Assembly: GCF_025685545.1 (NCBI RefSeq)
Contig: NZ_JAGSYC010000019.1
Span: 1-64,000 of the forward strand
DNA: 64,000 nt
DNA from: Granulicella paludicola
GTDB lineage: Bacteria > Acidobacteriota > Terriglobia > Terriglobales > Acidobacteriaceae
Direction: 5' to 3'
This document shows positions 17,348-26,656 of the stretch, piece by piece; the first letter of the stretch is position 1; every line of letters begins with the position of its first letter. The notes below the pieces were generated by a model. That model was not told the DNA's origin and ran no database searches. It was given only the letters and a program-made list of their open reading frames with translations. Position numbers and translations under genes: made by a program.

Positions 17348-19717
17348 TTACGGCTGCACTGACAGCGCCACATGCACCGCATGCTGATGGCCACCACCAC
17401 TCGCTGTCACAAGTACATCGTAGCTGGCGGCGTTCGTATGCGTAGCCACGCAGCCACTCATGCTAAGCGCTGTGGCCAATCCTGCTATGACTAACAATGC
17501 TGAAAACAGAGAGTGAGGCATTCTGCGACGCACGCCGCTTGCTGCGAGGAAGGGAAGCAGCAGAATACCAGCCATGACCCCGTAAGTACTTGTCTTCAGG
17601 GCGCGATCAGCTGCGATGCTGGTATTAGGCTGTATTGTCAGCTGTGTCTGGACCGTGCTGGAACCTGGTGTTACTGAACTCGGCATAAAGACCGCGCGAT
17701 AGCTTGTAGGAATACCCGACACGGTGAAGCTCACCGCATATGGGATGCTGCCGGTCGCAGGGCTCACGCTCACTGTATATTGCGCTGTTCCACTGAGCGG
17801 GATTGTCTGCGTCTGCGTACCCACGACGGACAACTGGAAGTCCAGCGTTGAGGCAACGACGCTTAGCGGAAACGAAGAACTCCCCAAATTGCCATTTGCA
17901 TCCTTAGCAGTAACCACTAAGGTGTATGAACCTATAGTTGTAGGTGTTCCGGAAAGTGCGCCTGCAGCTGAAAGGCTCAAGCCCGGTGGAAGCCCCGTTG
18001 CCGAGAAGGTATACGGTGCCGTGCCGCCTGCTCCAGCAAACGACCCGGTGTAGCTTGTTCCAACAGTCGCTGCACCGAGCGTCCCCGTGACTGTAATGGT
18101 GACAGTGCCAATCCCGGTGCCGTTCAATAAGACGATCTGACTGTTCGCGACCCCGGTGCCGAAGGCGGCAAGGTTGTTGTCGGTCAACGTCAACTTGCCT
18201 TGCACTGCGCCATTCGTGGCGGGAGTGAAGGTCACCGCGTAGCTGCAGCTCGCATTGCTGGCGAGCGGAGCCGTGCTGGAAAGTGTCCCGCCAATGGCAG
18301 GGCATGTTGTCGCTCCGCCGCTTACCAGGTTGAACCCTGAGGTCAATACAGGGTTTGTGCCACTCCCGGCAGCCAGCGTCAGCGGAGCTGAGCCTATGTT
18401 CTCCACTGTGAATACTTGTGCGCCATCTGCAGTGTCGGTCGTTCCTGCCTGCGTGGGCGTCGCGAAGATCACTACCGGGGGTGTTGCAACATCTACAAGC
18501 ACCACGCGGTTATTGTTGTAGTCCGCGATGTACACGTCGCCGTTTGCAGCCACAGTTACACCGTTGGGTATGTTTAAACCGCTACCCACTGTACGAAGGC
18601 TGCCATCTGTGACTGAAATTTCTTTGACAGCATTGTTGTAGGTATCCGTCACATAGACGTTGCCGAGCCCGTCGACAGCCACATCGCGGGGCAGATTGAA
18701 ACCTGTACCAAGCGTCTGCACTTTGCCCGTCGCCGCCACGATCTCTTTGACGGTCCCATCATTAAGCCCCGCGACGTACACATTGCCGCTACCGTCCACG
18801 GCCACCCCTGCAGGCGCGTTGAAGCCGCTGCCTAGCGTGCGAACGCTACCATCGACTGCAACGATTTCCTTTACCGCATTGTTCCCGATGTCTGCGACAT
18901 ACACATTGCCGCCACCATCGACAGCCACACTATTCGGCATCATGAAGCCACTGCCAAGGGTGACCATGCTGCCGTCGGAGGCAAGGATCTCCTTCACAAC
19001 ATTGTTGTAGGTGTCAGCGACATACACATTGCCTGCGCCATCGACAGCTACTCCACCCGGCAGGAGAAAACCACTGCCTAGAGTTTTCGTACTGCCATCG
19101 GCTACAACGTACTCCTCGATGGAATCGAGACCGATGCTTGCGGTGTAGACGTTACCGCTGCCATCAACCGCCACGCTGTTTGGCCCGCTGAACCCCTGGC
19201 CGACCATACTCTGCGTTCCCGGCAGATACGCGATCTGAGGCCCATAACCATAGCCCTGGAGGTAGCCTGTTGCTACCTCGCTTGTGCCATTCGCCAACAC
19301 TATCGCCCCATTGCGCGGACCGTTGAAGCGGGGCGAGAATGTGACCACCACGCTGCATGTGTCGCCAGTCGCGTAAGTATGGGCCGCGCCGTTCGTAGTG
19401 CAGGTTCCCGTGCCTGCATCGACGAAGTCTTGGTTAATAGCCCCAAGCGTCAACACCTTCACCGTCACCCCGCTCCCTGCAGTGGTAAAAGTGAATGTCA
19501 AGGTAGACGGTGCACTCGTATTGCCCGTATTTACGGTGCCAAATGTCACTCCATTTGAGCCCAGTGCCGCCGCAGTATTGTTCGTAGATGGAAGCGGAGC
19601 CACAAGTCGCGCCTGCTGAGCGAACGCAGCAGACGCGACGGAAGAGAGTAGAACCAAAGCAGACGGCAGCGCTCTCGCGCGAAGCAAACAGATGTTGAGC
19701 ATAGTGGTCTTAGTCAT
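17348..19717 (-). CDS. Secreted NHL-repeat beta-propeller protein with He_PIG-type Ig domain and C-terminal membrane helix
   Basis: 789 residues from the chosen ATG (19717). A signal peptide ends at ASAAFAQ. An N-terminal beta-sandwich is followed by six NHL repeats of about 43 residues, each with a core like GVAVDGSGNVYVAD and a VKEI strand, giving a six-bladed propeller. Two more beta domains follow, including GLPPGLSLSAAGALSGTP, which marks a putative Ig (He_PIG) domain. Near the C-terminus lie membrane helices and ALSMSGC, which resembles a lipobox. Such proteins are common in acidobacteria and are thought to bind carbohydrate or protein ligands at the surface. A start at 19789 adds 24 residues before the signal peptide. 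Ligand unknown. Confidence 0.82.
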   Translation of the reverse strand: MTKTTMLNICLLRARALPSALVLLSSVASAAFAQQARLVAPLPSTNNTAAALGSNGVTFGTVNTGNTSAPSTLTFTFTTAGSGVTVKVLTLGAINQDFVDAGTGTCTTNGAAHTYATGDTCSVVVTFSPRFNGPRNGAIVLANGTSEVATGYLQGYGYGPQIAYLPGTQSMVGQGFSGPNSVAVDGSGNVYTASIGLDSIEEYVVADGSTKTLGSGFLLPGGVAVDGAGNVYVADTYNNVVKEILASDGSMVTLGSGFMMPNSVAVDGGGNVYVADIGNNAVKEIVAVDGSVRTLGSGFNAPAGVAVDGSGNVYVAGLNDGTVKEIVAATGKVQTLGTGFNLPRDVAVDGLGNVYVTDTYNNAVKEISVTDGSLRTVGSGLNIPNGVTVAANGDVYIADYNNNRVVLVDVATPPVVIFATPTQAGTTDTADGAQVFTVENIGSAPLTLAAGSGTNPVLTSGFNLVSGGATTCPAIGGTLSSTAPLASNASCSYAVTFTPATNGAVQGKLTLTDNNLAAFGTGVANSQIVLLNGTGIGTVTITVTGTLGAATVGTSYTGSFAGAGGTAPYTFSATGLPPGLSLSAAGALSGTPTTIGSYTLVVTAKDANGNLGSSSFPLSVVASTLDFQLSVVGTQTQTIPLSGTAQYTVSVSPATGSIPYAVSFTVSGIPTSYRAVFMPSSVTPGSSTVQTQLTIQPNTSIAADRALKTSTYGVMAGILLLPFLAASGVRRRMPHSLFSALLVIAGLATALSMSGCVATHTNAASYDVLVTASGGGHQHAVHVALSVQP

Positions 19718-19902
19718 GGGGTATCGAACAGTCGTAGAGGTCAGGTTTATCGCCGTAGCTTTACTTCTGTCAGATGCGCCATCAACCACTGTATGGGGAA
19801 GGAACGCGGCGTTTGTCGTCCAAAGCCATCACGCCCGCGCTCCGATCGAATCGGAATTGCCTCATCGGTTAGCCGTCACACTTCAGAGACGCCCACAACG
19901 AT

Positions 19903-20778
19903 CTAGTAAATCGTATCCAGCAGCAACTGCTTCAAGTAGTTGCCATAGGTGCTTTTACCGAGCTTGGCTGCCAGCTGCTTCAACTCGTCATAGGTGATAT
20001 ATCCCTGCCGATAGGCAATCTCCTCAGGACAAGCCACTTTTAGCCCCTGACGCTGTTCGATCGTCTGGATGAAATTGCTCGCCTGCAGCAGCGACTCGTG
20101 CGTGCCCGTATCCAGCCACGCCACGCCGCGACCGAGGATCTCGGTGCGCAGCTGGCCCTTCTCGAGATACCAACGGTTCACATCCGTGATCTCCAGTTCG
20201 CCACGCTCGGAAGGCTTGATCGACTTAGCCACATCTACGATCTGCTTGTCGTAGAAGTAGATGCCCGTCACCGCATAACGCGACTTCGGCTTGGACGGCT
20301 TCTCTTCAAGAGACAGCACCTTGCGGTCTTTGTCGAACTCCACTACGCCGTAGCGTTCTGGATCGGTCACAGCATACGCAAACACTGTCGCGCCTGCGGT
20401 CTGTTGCGCCGCATCCGCAAGCGATTTCGGAAAATCATGCCCGTAAAAAATATTGTCGCCCAGCACTAGACAGCATCCTTCTCCGGCGAGAAACTCTTCG
20501 CCGATCAAAAACGCCTGCGCCAGCCCATCAGGAGAAGGCTGCACCGCGTAGGTGATCTTAATGCCCCACTGCTCGCCCGTGCGAAGCAGCTCTTGGAACG
20601 ACGGCGTATCGCGCGGCGTGGAAATTACCAGCACATCGCGAATCCCCGCCAGCATCAGCGCCGACAGCGGGTAGTAGATCATCGGCTTGTCATAGATCGG
20701 CATCAGCTGCTTCGACACCGCCTGCGTCACCGGATGAAGCCTTGTACCCGATCCGCCCGCGAGAATAATCCCTTTCAC
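19903..20778 (-). CDS. rfbA: Glucose-1-phosphate thymidylyltransferase
   Basis: 291 residues, the usual RmlA length. [17 protein letters not shown] at the N-terminus is the nucleotide-binding signature, and [25 protein letters not shown] and EEKPSKPKS are conserved. It makes dTDP-glucose from dTTP and glucose-1-phosphate, the first step of dTDP-rhamnose synthesis. The GTG start at 20778 overlaps the rfbB stop as GTGA, and a perfect GGAGGT (20785-20790) lies 6 bases upstream inside rfbB. A longer open frame to 20886 is an artefact of reading into rfbB. The gene is second in an rfbB-rfbA operon. Confidence 0.96.
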   Translation of the reverse strand: MKGIILAGGSGTRLHPVTQAVSKQLMPIYDKPMIYYPLSALMLAGIRDVLVISTPRDTPSFQELLRTGEQWGIKITYAVQPSPDGLAQAFLIGEEFLAGEGCCLVLGDNIFYGHDFPKSLADAAQQTAGATVFAYAVTDPERYGVVEFDKDRKVLSLEEKPSKPKSRYAVTGIYFYDKQIVDVAKSIKPSERGELEITDVNRWYLEKGQLRTEILGRGVAWLDTGTHESLLQASNFIQTIEQRQGLKVACPEEIAYRQGYITYDELKQLAAKLGKSTYGNYLKQLLLDTIY

Positions 20779-21869
20779 TTGACCACCTCCGTGCGATCGT
20801 TCCGGCCGCTGTAGTTTTGAGTCACCCACTGTTGATAGCTGCCGCTGGTCACGCCATCGACCCACGCCTTGTTCGTCAGATACCACTCCACCGTCTTACG
20901 CAGCCCCGTCTCGAAACTTTCCTCCGGCGTCCATCCAATCTCGCTCTCGATCTTGTAAGCATCGATGGCATAGCGCCGATCATGACCAGGTCTGTCCTTC
21001 ACGCTTGTGATCAGCTGCGCATGCGGCTTGTACTTCGAGTCCGGCACCAGCTCATCAAGCAGCGAACACAGCGTCTCCACAACCTCGCGGTTCGATCGCT
21101 GGTTGCATCCACCCACGTTGTACGTCTCGCCGATCCTACCCTTGGCCAACACCGCCGCAATCGCCTTGCAGTGGTCAACCACGAACAGCCAATCGCGTAC
21201 CTGCATCCCGTCGCCATAGATCGGCAGTGGCTTGCCCGCAAGCGCATGCGTAATCATCAGTGGGATCAGCTTCTCCGGAAACTGATAAGGCCCATAGTTG
21301 TTCGAGCAGTTCGTCACCAGCACCGGCAGCTTATACGTGTGCACCCACGCCCGAGCCAGGAAGTCCGACGCCGCCTTGGACGCTGCATACGGGCTGTTCG
21401 GAGCATAAGCCGTCGTCTCTGCAAACGCAGGATCGTTCGGCTCTAGCGTGCCATACACCTCGTCGGTCGACACATGCAGAAAACGGAACTCCTTCTGCTC
21501 CTCTTCGCTCAACGTCGCCATGTACGCGCGCGCCGCCTGCAGCAGCGTAAATGTGCCATCGATGTTCGTCTTCAGAAACGCCTCAGGCCCCAGGATCGAA
21601 CGATCGACGTGGCTCTCCGCCGCAAAGTGAACAATCGCCCGAGGCTTGTGCTCAGCCAGCAGCCGGGACACCAATTCTCCGTCGCATATATCGCCCTGCA
21701 CGAAGGTGTAGTCCGGGCGGTGCTGTACCGTCACCAGCGTCTGCAGGTTGCCCGCGTACGTTAGCTTGTCCAGGTTCACCACCGGACCTAGCTCTTCGCC
21801 CAGCCAGTGCAACACAAAGTTGCCGCCGATAAACCCAGCTCCACCCGTTACAAGAATGCCGTTCGTCAT
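20775..21869 (-). CDS. rfbB: dTDP-glucose 4,6-dehydratase
   Basis: 364 residues. An extended SDR fold opens with [15 protein letters not shown] (GxxGxxG). HVSTDEVYG supplies the Thr-Asp-Glu catalytic set, and [11 protein letters not shown] holds the YxxxK pair. The enzyme converts dTDP-glucose to dTDP-4-keto-6-deoxyglucose. I chose ATG 21869 because GGAG lies just upstream and the fold begins directly after; a frame to 21905 adds 12 residues. The gene diverges from rfbC across about 170 bases and is translationally coupled to rfbA. Its product could also feed the DegT aminotransferase at 3431-4645. Confidence 0.96.
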   Translation of the reverse strand: MTNGILVTGGAGFIGGNFVLHWLGEELGPVVNLDKLTYAGNLQTLVTVQHRPDYTFVQGDICDGELVSRLLAEHKPRAIVHFAAESHVDRSILGPEAFLKTNIDGTFTLLQAARAYMATLSEEEQKEFRFLHVSTDEVYGTLEPNDPAFAETTAYAPNSPYAASKAASDFLARAWVHTYKLPVLVTNCSNNYGPYQFPEKLIPLMITHALAGKPLPIYGDGMQVRDWLFVVDHCKAIAAVLAKGRIGETYNVGGCNQRSNREVVETLCSLLDELVPDSKYKPHAQLITSVKDRPGHDRRYAIDAYKIESEIGWTPEESFETGLRKTVEWYLTNKAWVDGVTSGSYQQWVTQNYSGRNDRTEVVK

Positions 21870-22041
21870 GCGTCTCCAAAATCGTCGAGTCGTACTCACG
21901 GACATGCATCAACGCGACTGCCCGGAAGCCACTATCTATCATAGGGCTTAGCTCTTCCCAACAGAAAGCTGCACAGTTCGAGGAGGTATCCCCGGGCGCT
22001 GCCTTGGAATCTCCACAGGCGATTTGATCTAATGAGTCAAC

Positions 22042-22602
22042 ATGGAAATCGTCGACACCCCGCTTCATGATGTTAAGCTCGTCCGACCTAAACGCTTCGG
22101 AGACGAGCGCGGCTGGTTCGCAGAGGTCTTCAACGCAAAGAACTTCGCCTCCGCCGATCTCCCCACGAGCTTCGTGCAGGATAACCAATCCTTCTCACGA
22201 CGCGGCGTTCTGCGTGGGCTCCACTACCAGCTCGGGCAGCCCCAAGGCAAGCTCGTGCGTGTTCTGTCTGGCCACATCTGGGACGTCGCCGTGGACCTCC
22301 GCAAAGGCTCGCCCGACTTCGGCAAGTGGGCTGGCTTCGATCTGCGCGGGGATGAGCTTGAGTTTCTCTGGATTCCCGAAGGCTTCGCTCACGGCTTCCT
22401 GGTTCTTTCCGAAACCGCCGAAGTCCTCTACAAAACAACCGACTACTATCACCCCGTCGGCGAGCGGTGCGTCCGTTGGGATGACCCCACTCTTGCCATC
22501 ACCTGGCCCATGGCAGACATCGGTATCCCCGCTGTCTCAGCAAAAGATGCCGTCGGCGCACTTTTGACCGAAGCCGAGTTGCCAGAACCTTACACCTCTT
22601 GA
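22042..22602 (+). CDS. rfbC: dTDP-4-dehydrorhamnose 3,5-epimerase
   Basis: 186 residues, normal for RmlC. A cupin fold with DERGWFAEVF, GVLRGLHYQ (catalytic H61), QGKLVRVLSGHIWDVAVD, and the YKTTDYYHP region near the second active-site residue. It epimerises C3 and C5 of the 4-keto-6-deoxy sugar. It diverges from rfbB and ends at a 15-bp hairpin shared with the opposing Wzi-like gene. The final reductase, rfbD, is not in this window. Confidence 0.96.
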   Translation: MEIVDTPLHDVKLVRPKRFGDERGWFAEVFNAKNFASADLPTSFVQDNQSFSRRGVLRGLHYQLGQPQGKLVRVLSGHIWDVAVDLRKGSPDFGKWAGFDLRGDELEFLWIPEGFAHGFLVLSETAEVLYKTTDYYHPVGERCVRWDDPTLAITWPMADIGIPAVSAKDAVGALLTEAELPEPYTS

Positions 22603-22605
22603 ATA

Positions 22606-22641
22606 CCGTATGGCGATGGCTTATATGCCATCGCCATACGG
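22606..22641. terminator. Bidirectional terminator between rfbC and the Wzi-like gene
   Basis: A perfect 15-bp stem (22606-22620 with 22627-22641) and a TTATAT loop fill the 40-base gap between two convergent stop codons. It begins 4 bases after the rfbC stop and ends just before the TAA of the minus-strand gene. T-runs are weak in both directions. Confidence 0.8.
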
Positions 22642-22642
22642 A

Positions 22643-24496
22643 TTATCGGCCTTCAATACCCGCAGGCCCGCCCATCAGCTTCGGAAACCAAGTCACCTGG
22701 AACGTTGCCGTTGTGTCTTTCTGCAGCCCATTACCCGGAATATAGATCGGTGCCTTCCAGCCCTCGTACTGCACCGTCGCGTTCAACTCCAGGTCGTGGT
22801 GGAACCGCTTCACCACGTTCACAATTAACTGGTTCTGCGTTGTTCCGCCCGGAATAAAGTCCTTCGGCGTCTTCTTGTTGAGATACTCCACCTGTACCCA
22901 TTCGTTTCCCGATAGGTGATACGTAAGCCACGCTTGCCCGCCCTTGGCCTCGCGTCCAATCCAGTCGCCCATCAGATAACCCTTGTTCGTATACCCCTGC
23001 GTCTGGATCGTCTCGTAATAATTGAAATACCCACCGATGCTGCGCAGCGTCGAGGTGTCCGTACTGCTAGCTTCCACACGGAAGTCGAGCTTTGGCAACT
23101 TGGGAAACTGAGTGATGTATACACCTGGCCTATACGCTGCACGGCGTGGAGCACTTGGGGGCGTCACATCGTCGTGGGCAATCGAGTCCGTATATAGCGT
23201 CACGTACTTGCGCAGGTAGGGAAGCCGCCAACTGAAATTGAATTCGCTGTACCTCGCCCCTGGGTCCAGCGCGGTGAACTTTTCGTTGTAGTTATTCTGC
23301 AAGTCGCTCAGAGAGAAGAAACTGCGGAGAAACGTGTGCAGTGTGATGGGCTCATGTCCCTTGCCGCCCCAGATCACCGATCGCGCAAACCCGATCCTCA
23401 CATTCGTCGTTGGCGCAAAACTCACTGTCTCTGAATGAAACCAAGGCGAGTTGGGGTCCGTGTGTCCCTTCAGCGATCCCACTATGAAGTCATATCGAAA
23501 CGGACCCGTCACGGCAGAGAGAAAGGGAATATGGAGCGGTTCCACGCGGTTGACACGGAACGAGTAGATGTCCTGCGCATTGTTGCTCAACCCCATCGCG
23601 CCACCATAGCCTGGTCCGTTCCATGTGTCCGACTTTCCACCTGAAACTTCGTGTCCCAGCACATGGACGGACAGCGTCGCTTCCTGTAGCTGAAAGGTGT
23701 TCACTGACGCAATCGGCCCCGTGGGGATTGTCGCTTGATTCAGGTTGTAGCCGGAGTAGGGAACAAGATCGATCGCTGACAACTGCGCCATCAGCGCCTG
23801 CGAATACCCGACAGCCGATGGAGAGTGTTGATATTCGCCGCGCACGTAGAGCGAGAACGGGCCGGCTTCGTTCACCGTTGAAAAGCCAAGCTGGCTGTTG
23901 AAGCCCGGCTCGTAGGGCCGCCCATAATCGTTCACAACGGTCTGCCCGAGATGATAGCCATCGCGAAGAGACTGGCCGCCGATGCCCATCGCCCGCGCAT
24001 ATACCGAATCCACTCCATATAGCCGTCCGCGTCCCTCGCCTGTCTCGGTTGCCTCCTGCACGACGTAGGCCTGTAGCTTTGCAAGGATCGAGATGGCCTC
24101 ATCATTGCCATCGGCCATAATCTGCGGAGTTGCCTGTTCCAGCGTGTGCAGCAGACCGCGCCGCGTCCACGGCCGCATGCCGATGAAGGACGTATCCAGA
24201 TAGCCCATCGAGTACAAACGCAACGCCAGCGGATACACCGTGCTATCTACCGGAATGTAGGTCGATCCCAGTTGATCGGCGTGCTTGTTGATTGGCAGCG
24301 GATCGTAGTGCGCCAGCTTCATGAACATCGATTCCTGAGCAGCCTTAGGAGCCGCGGCTGCCATGTTGCTCTCTGCCGCAGTTCCCGCAGAAGGTCCCTG
24401 CGCCAGCGCGACCGAGGCACTCAGGAGAGGAAGAAAAAGAGATACAGAAAGCTTTCGTCGGGACCGCAGGGCCATCGAGGCAAAGGAGAATTGCAT
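22643..24496 (-). CDS. Capsule assembly Wzi-family outer-membrane protein
   Basis: 617 residues. A signal peptide ends at ASVALAQ. After a short helical stretch the chain has the alternating, aromatic-rich strands of a beta-barrel, with stretches such as GRPYEPGFNSQLGF, YVRGEYQHSPSAVGY and IGFARSVIWGGKGH, and finishes with TATFQVTWFPKL. This matches the Wzi family of outer-membrane lectins that hold capsular polysaccharide on the surface. Its place beside the rfb genes fits attachment of the polymer made by this island. Acidobacterial members are longer than E. coli Wzi (about 480 residues). Confidence 0.87.
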   Translation of the reverse strand: MQFSFASMALRSRRKLSVSLFLPLLSASVALAQGPSAGTAAESNMAAAAPKAAQESMFMKLAHYDPLPINKHADQLGSTYIPVDSTVYPLALRLYSMGYLDTSFIGMRPWTRRGLLHTLEQATPQIMADGNDEAISILAKLQAYVVQEATETGEGRGRLYGVDSVYARAMGIGGQSLRDGYHLGQTVVNDYGRPYEPGFNSQLGFSTVNEAGPFSLYVRGEYQHSPSAVGYSQALMAQLSAIDLVPYSGYNLNQATIPTGPIASVNTFQLQEATLSVHVLGHEVSGGKSDTWNGPGYGGAMGLSNNAQDIYSFRVNRVEPLHIPFLSAVTGPFRYDFIVGSLKGHTDPNSPWFHSETVSFAPTTNVRIGFARSVIWGGKGHEPITLHTFLRSFFSLSDLQNNYNEKFTALDPGARYSEFNFSWRLPYLRKYVTLYTDSIAHDDVTPPSAPRRAAYRPGVYITQFPKLPKLDFRVEASSTDTSTLRSIGGYFNYYETIQTQGYTNKGYLMGDWIGREAKGGQAWLTYHLSGNEWVQVEYLNKKTPKDFIPGGTTQNQLIVNVVKRFHHDLELNATVQYEGWKAPIYIPGNGLQKDTTATFQVTWFPKLMGGPAGIEGR

Positions 24497-24585
24497 GGCG
24501 TTAGTCTATCGCTTTCGACCCCACTTCGCTCCCTGTTCGGACATCCGTCAACACCGTAGGCGTCAAGTCCGCAGCTCTTGCTGTT

Positions 24586-25644
24586 ATGCTCGCCTTCAGC
24601 CTTATGTTCACCTTCATGCCATCCACAAAGTCGGTCTTGCCCTGGTTTGGGCGAGCCATGTCGTGCGTTTCACTATGCGCCGTGATGCTGACTGTGGTGC
24701 GCGCGCAGCGGCCGGTCGTTACTGTCTCGGCGACCGGAACAGCGCAGTTCAAGGCCGTGCAGAAGGCCATCGACGCTATGCCTGCGACTGGAGGTGTGAT
24801 CGAGATTGCGCCCGGGATCTACCGCGAGAAGCTGCATATCACGACGAATGGCATTGAACTGCGCGGTCTGGGGCGAAAGCCGGAGGACGTGGTGCTGACG
24901 TGGGACGATGGTGCTCGCTACGTCGGTGGAACGAGGAACTCAGGCAGCGTGAATGTGACTGCCGATGACTTTCGTGCCGAGAATCTCACAATCCAGAACG
25001 ACTTCGAGCGGACGCACGATCGCAGCGAGGAAGGCTCGCAGGCGGTGGCGCTGATGCTCTCTGGCGATCGCGCGGTGTTGCGTCATGTGCGACTGCTGGG
25101 GTTTCAGGACACGCTGTACGCGAACAGTCGAACTTGTCATGATGCGGGCGACAAGCCTTGTCAGGCTTCGCGGCAGTTGTTTGAAGATTGCTATATCGAA
25201 GGCCACATCGACTTCATCTTCGGGGATGCGAAGGCGGTATTCAATCGATGCGAGATTCATGCTGTTGCGCATCAGATGGTAACGATCACGGCGCAGAGCC
25301 GACTGACTCCGCAGGAGGATTCGGGATATCTGTTTCTCAACACGACGCTGACCGAAGCGGATGGAGTTGGACAGTTGTATTACGGACGACCTTGGCGCGC
25401 TTCTTCGCGGGTCTATTTTGTGGATACCAAGTTGGCGAAGGGAACTGAGCTGAATCCAGCAGGTTGGCTCGAATGGGGCGGACGATTGGCGACCAGCGAT
25501 TATGCCGAGTTCGGAACGGTGAGAGCGGATGGAAGACCGGACGATGTCAGCGGACGGATTTTCTCGCGGCAGCTGACGGCGGATCAGGCGAAGGCGCTTT
25601 CGGTGCAATCGTGGCTGGCGGGCAGTGATGGATGGAAGCCTTAG
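24586..25644 (+). CDS. Secreted pectinesterase
   Basis: 352 residues. A signal peptide ends near VVRAQ. The right-handed beta-helix carries the pectinesterase signatures: GFQDTLYA (about 171-178), YIEGHIDFIFGDA with the catalytic Asp (about 208), and YYGRPWR. The enzyme removes methyl esters from pectin homogalacturonan. The ATG at 24586 gives a long n-region; ATG 24604 or 24616 would shorten it. It is divergent from the Wzi-like gene with 89 bases between. Either it digests plant polymer or it edits an ester on the organism's own polysaccharide. Confidence 0.92.
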   Translation: MLAFSLMFTFMPSTKSVLPWFGRAMSCVSLCAVMLTVVRAQRPVVTVSATGTAQFKAVQKAIDAMPATGGVIEIAPGIYREKLHITTNGIELRGLGRKPEDVVLTWDDGARYVGGTRNSGSVNVTADDFRAENLTIQNDFERTHDRSEEGSQAVALMLSGDRAVLRHVRLLGFQDTLYANSRTCHDAGDKPCQASRQLFEDCYIEGHIDFIFGDAKAVFNRCEIHAVAHQMVTITAQSRLTPQEDSGYLFLNTTLTEADGVGQLYYGRPWRASSRVYFVDTKLAKGTELNPAGWLEWGGRLATSDYAEFGTVRADGRPDDVSGRIFSRQLTADQAKALSVQSWLAGSDGWKP

Positions 25645-26005
25645 TACCCCCTCCCCCCCCCCCTATACTTTTATGCTCAAAGTACTCATTTGGCTGAGGT
25701 TAGGTCTCGGGATATTTGCCATTTGTCTGACAGTGTGACCCGCCATCTCAGGGAAAGTTCTGACGAGGCTTTTTGTTTCGCGCTTACAGCGTTCTGGCCC
25801 CATATCGAATCATCACCTGAGCCTTCGGCCGTGAGGCTGGGCAATAGACGAAAAACTTGTAGAAGGTTTTGTTTTTTCTCTCTATATCCAGTTTAACAAA
25901 CTGGACTGGGTGAACATGCAATTTTTATCTCGAATGGAATGATGAGGTTAGGTGGTTTAGGGGCTTGACAGGTTTTCCGTCGGATTGCTCGAGCTGTAGC
26001 AAAAG
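25645..26005. other. Gene-poor interval with C11 tract and small palindrome
   Basis: No credible gene. Directly after the pectinesterase stop is C5-T-C11 (25647-25663). At 25887-25905 an 8-bp stem with an AAC loop forms a near-palindrome (TCCAGTTT/AAACTGGA). This stretch is more AT-rich than its surroundings. A 68-codon open frame (25690-25896) lacks a ribosome site and resembles nothing. Confidence 0.5.
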
Positions 26006-26037
26006 GAAACGCCCCATGCGTGGGCATGAGGCGTTTC
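26006..26037 (-). terminator. Terminator of the small peptidoglycan-binding-like gene
   Basis: A 14-bp stem with one C-A mismatch and a GTGG loop lies 20 bases past the minus-strand stop. On that strand it is followed by CCTTTTG, a short T-run. Confidence 0.72.
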
Positions 26038-26056
26038 AAATTTCGTTCGGAATCGA

Positions 26057-26446
26057 TTACTTGGTCGTCGCGACCTCGTCGCTGGTGGGGGAACCGGCAC
26101 CGAGGCCTAGCTTGTTGAGAGCGCGCGCGTCGGGTGTGAGGCGGGTCTGCCAGCCATTATCGCCCTGAAGCTTCGCCATGGCGGCGGAGGTCTGCGAGTC
26201 CCACGAGCCTGTCGGTTCGCCGGTGAGGTAGCCCTGCTTGATGAGGGCGGTCTGGATCTCGGTGGCGCGCTCGGACGAGATGCCGGCGACGCTGGTGTGC
26301 ACGGACTTGTGCAGCTTGCTGCCGGATCCCAGCTTGACGCTCGCGTGCGTGTGGTTGCGCGGGCGGGGCTTGGCGAAGGCTGCGGTGGCGGGAAGGACAG
26401 CGAGCAGGAGTCCTGTGGTGACGAATTTTGCGTGCGAGTTGCGCAT
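26057..26446 (-). CDS. Small exported protein with peptidoglycan-binding-like helical domain
   Basis: 129 residues from ATG 26446. A signal peptide (MRNSHAKFVTTGLLLAVLP, then ATAAFA) is followed by a basic His-rich linker. A short domain comes next, with ISSERATEIQTALIKQGYLTGEPTGSWDSQTSAAMAKLQ, the pattern of PG_binding_1 domains: repeated helix, GYLTGEPTG turn and WD. GGAGG lies about 11 bases upstream of the start. A frame from 26494 adds 16 residues before the signal peptide. It probably sits in the periplasm bound to the cell wall. No catalytic domain is attached. Confidence 0.75.
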   Translation of the reverse strand: MRNSHAKFVTTGLLLAVLPATAAFAKPRPRNHTHASVKLGSGSKLHKSVHTSVAGISSERATEIQTALIKQGYLTGEPTGSWDSQTSAAMAKLQGDNGWQTRLTPDARALNKLGLGAGSPTSDEVATTK

Positions 26447-26606
26447 CGTTCGGTGGTTCCTCCGGGGTTGAAGTGGTCGAGGCTGTCCGGCCACTTGTTA
26501 GAGGGTAGTGAATTGGGGCGGATGGTGCAAGTGGGTGGTGTACCTCTTTTGGGGAGGGTGAAAGACAGTGAGGAGACTCGAGTGAGTAGACAGGAGTGAA
26601 AAGCGG

Positions 26607-26630
26607 AGGGCGCGGATTGCTCCGCGCCCT
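26607..26630 (-). terminator. Terminator of the HtrA protease gene
   Basis: A perfect 10-bp GC-rich stem with a TTGC loop lies 26 bases downstream of the htrA stop. On the minus strand it is followed by CCGCTTTTCAC, a short T-run. Confidence 0.75.
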
Positions 26631-26656
26631 TGCTCACTGCGATGATTCGGGTTTGT

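Noticed and set aside
18500-19200. Regular repeats resembling a CRISPR array
   Set aside because: The periodicity is about 129 bases and matches codons of NHL blades in one frame; spacing and sequence do not fit CRISPR.
25690-25896. 68-codon frame in the gap after pectinesterase
   Set aside because: No ribosome site, no similarity, different composition from genes.
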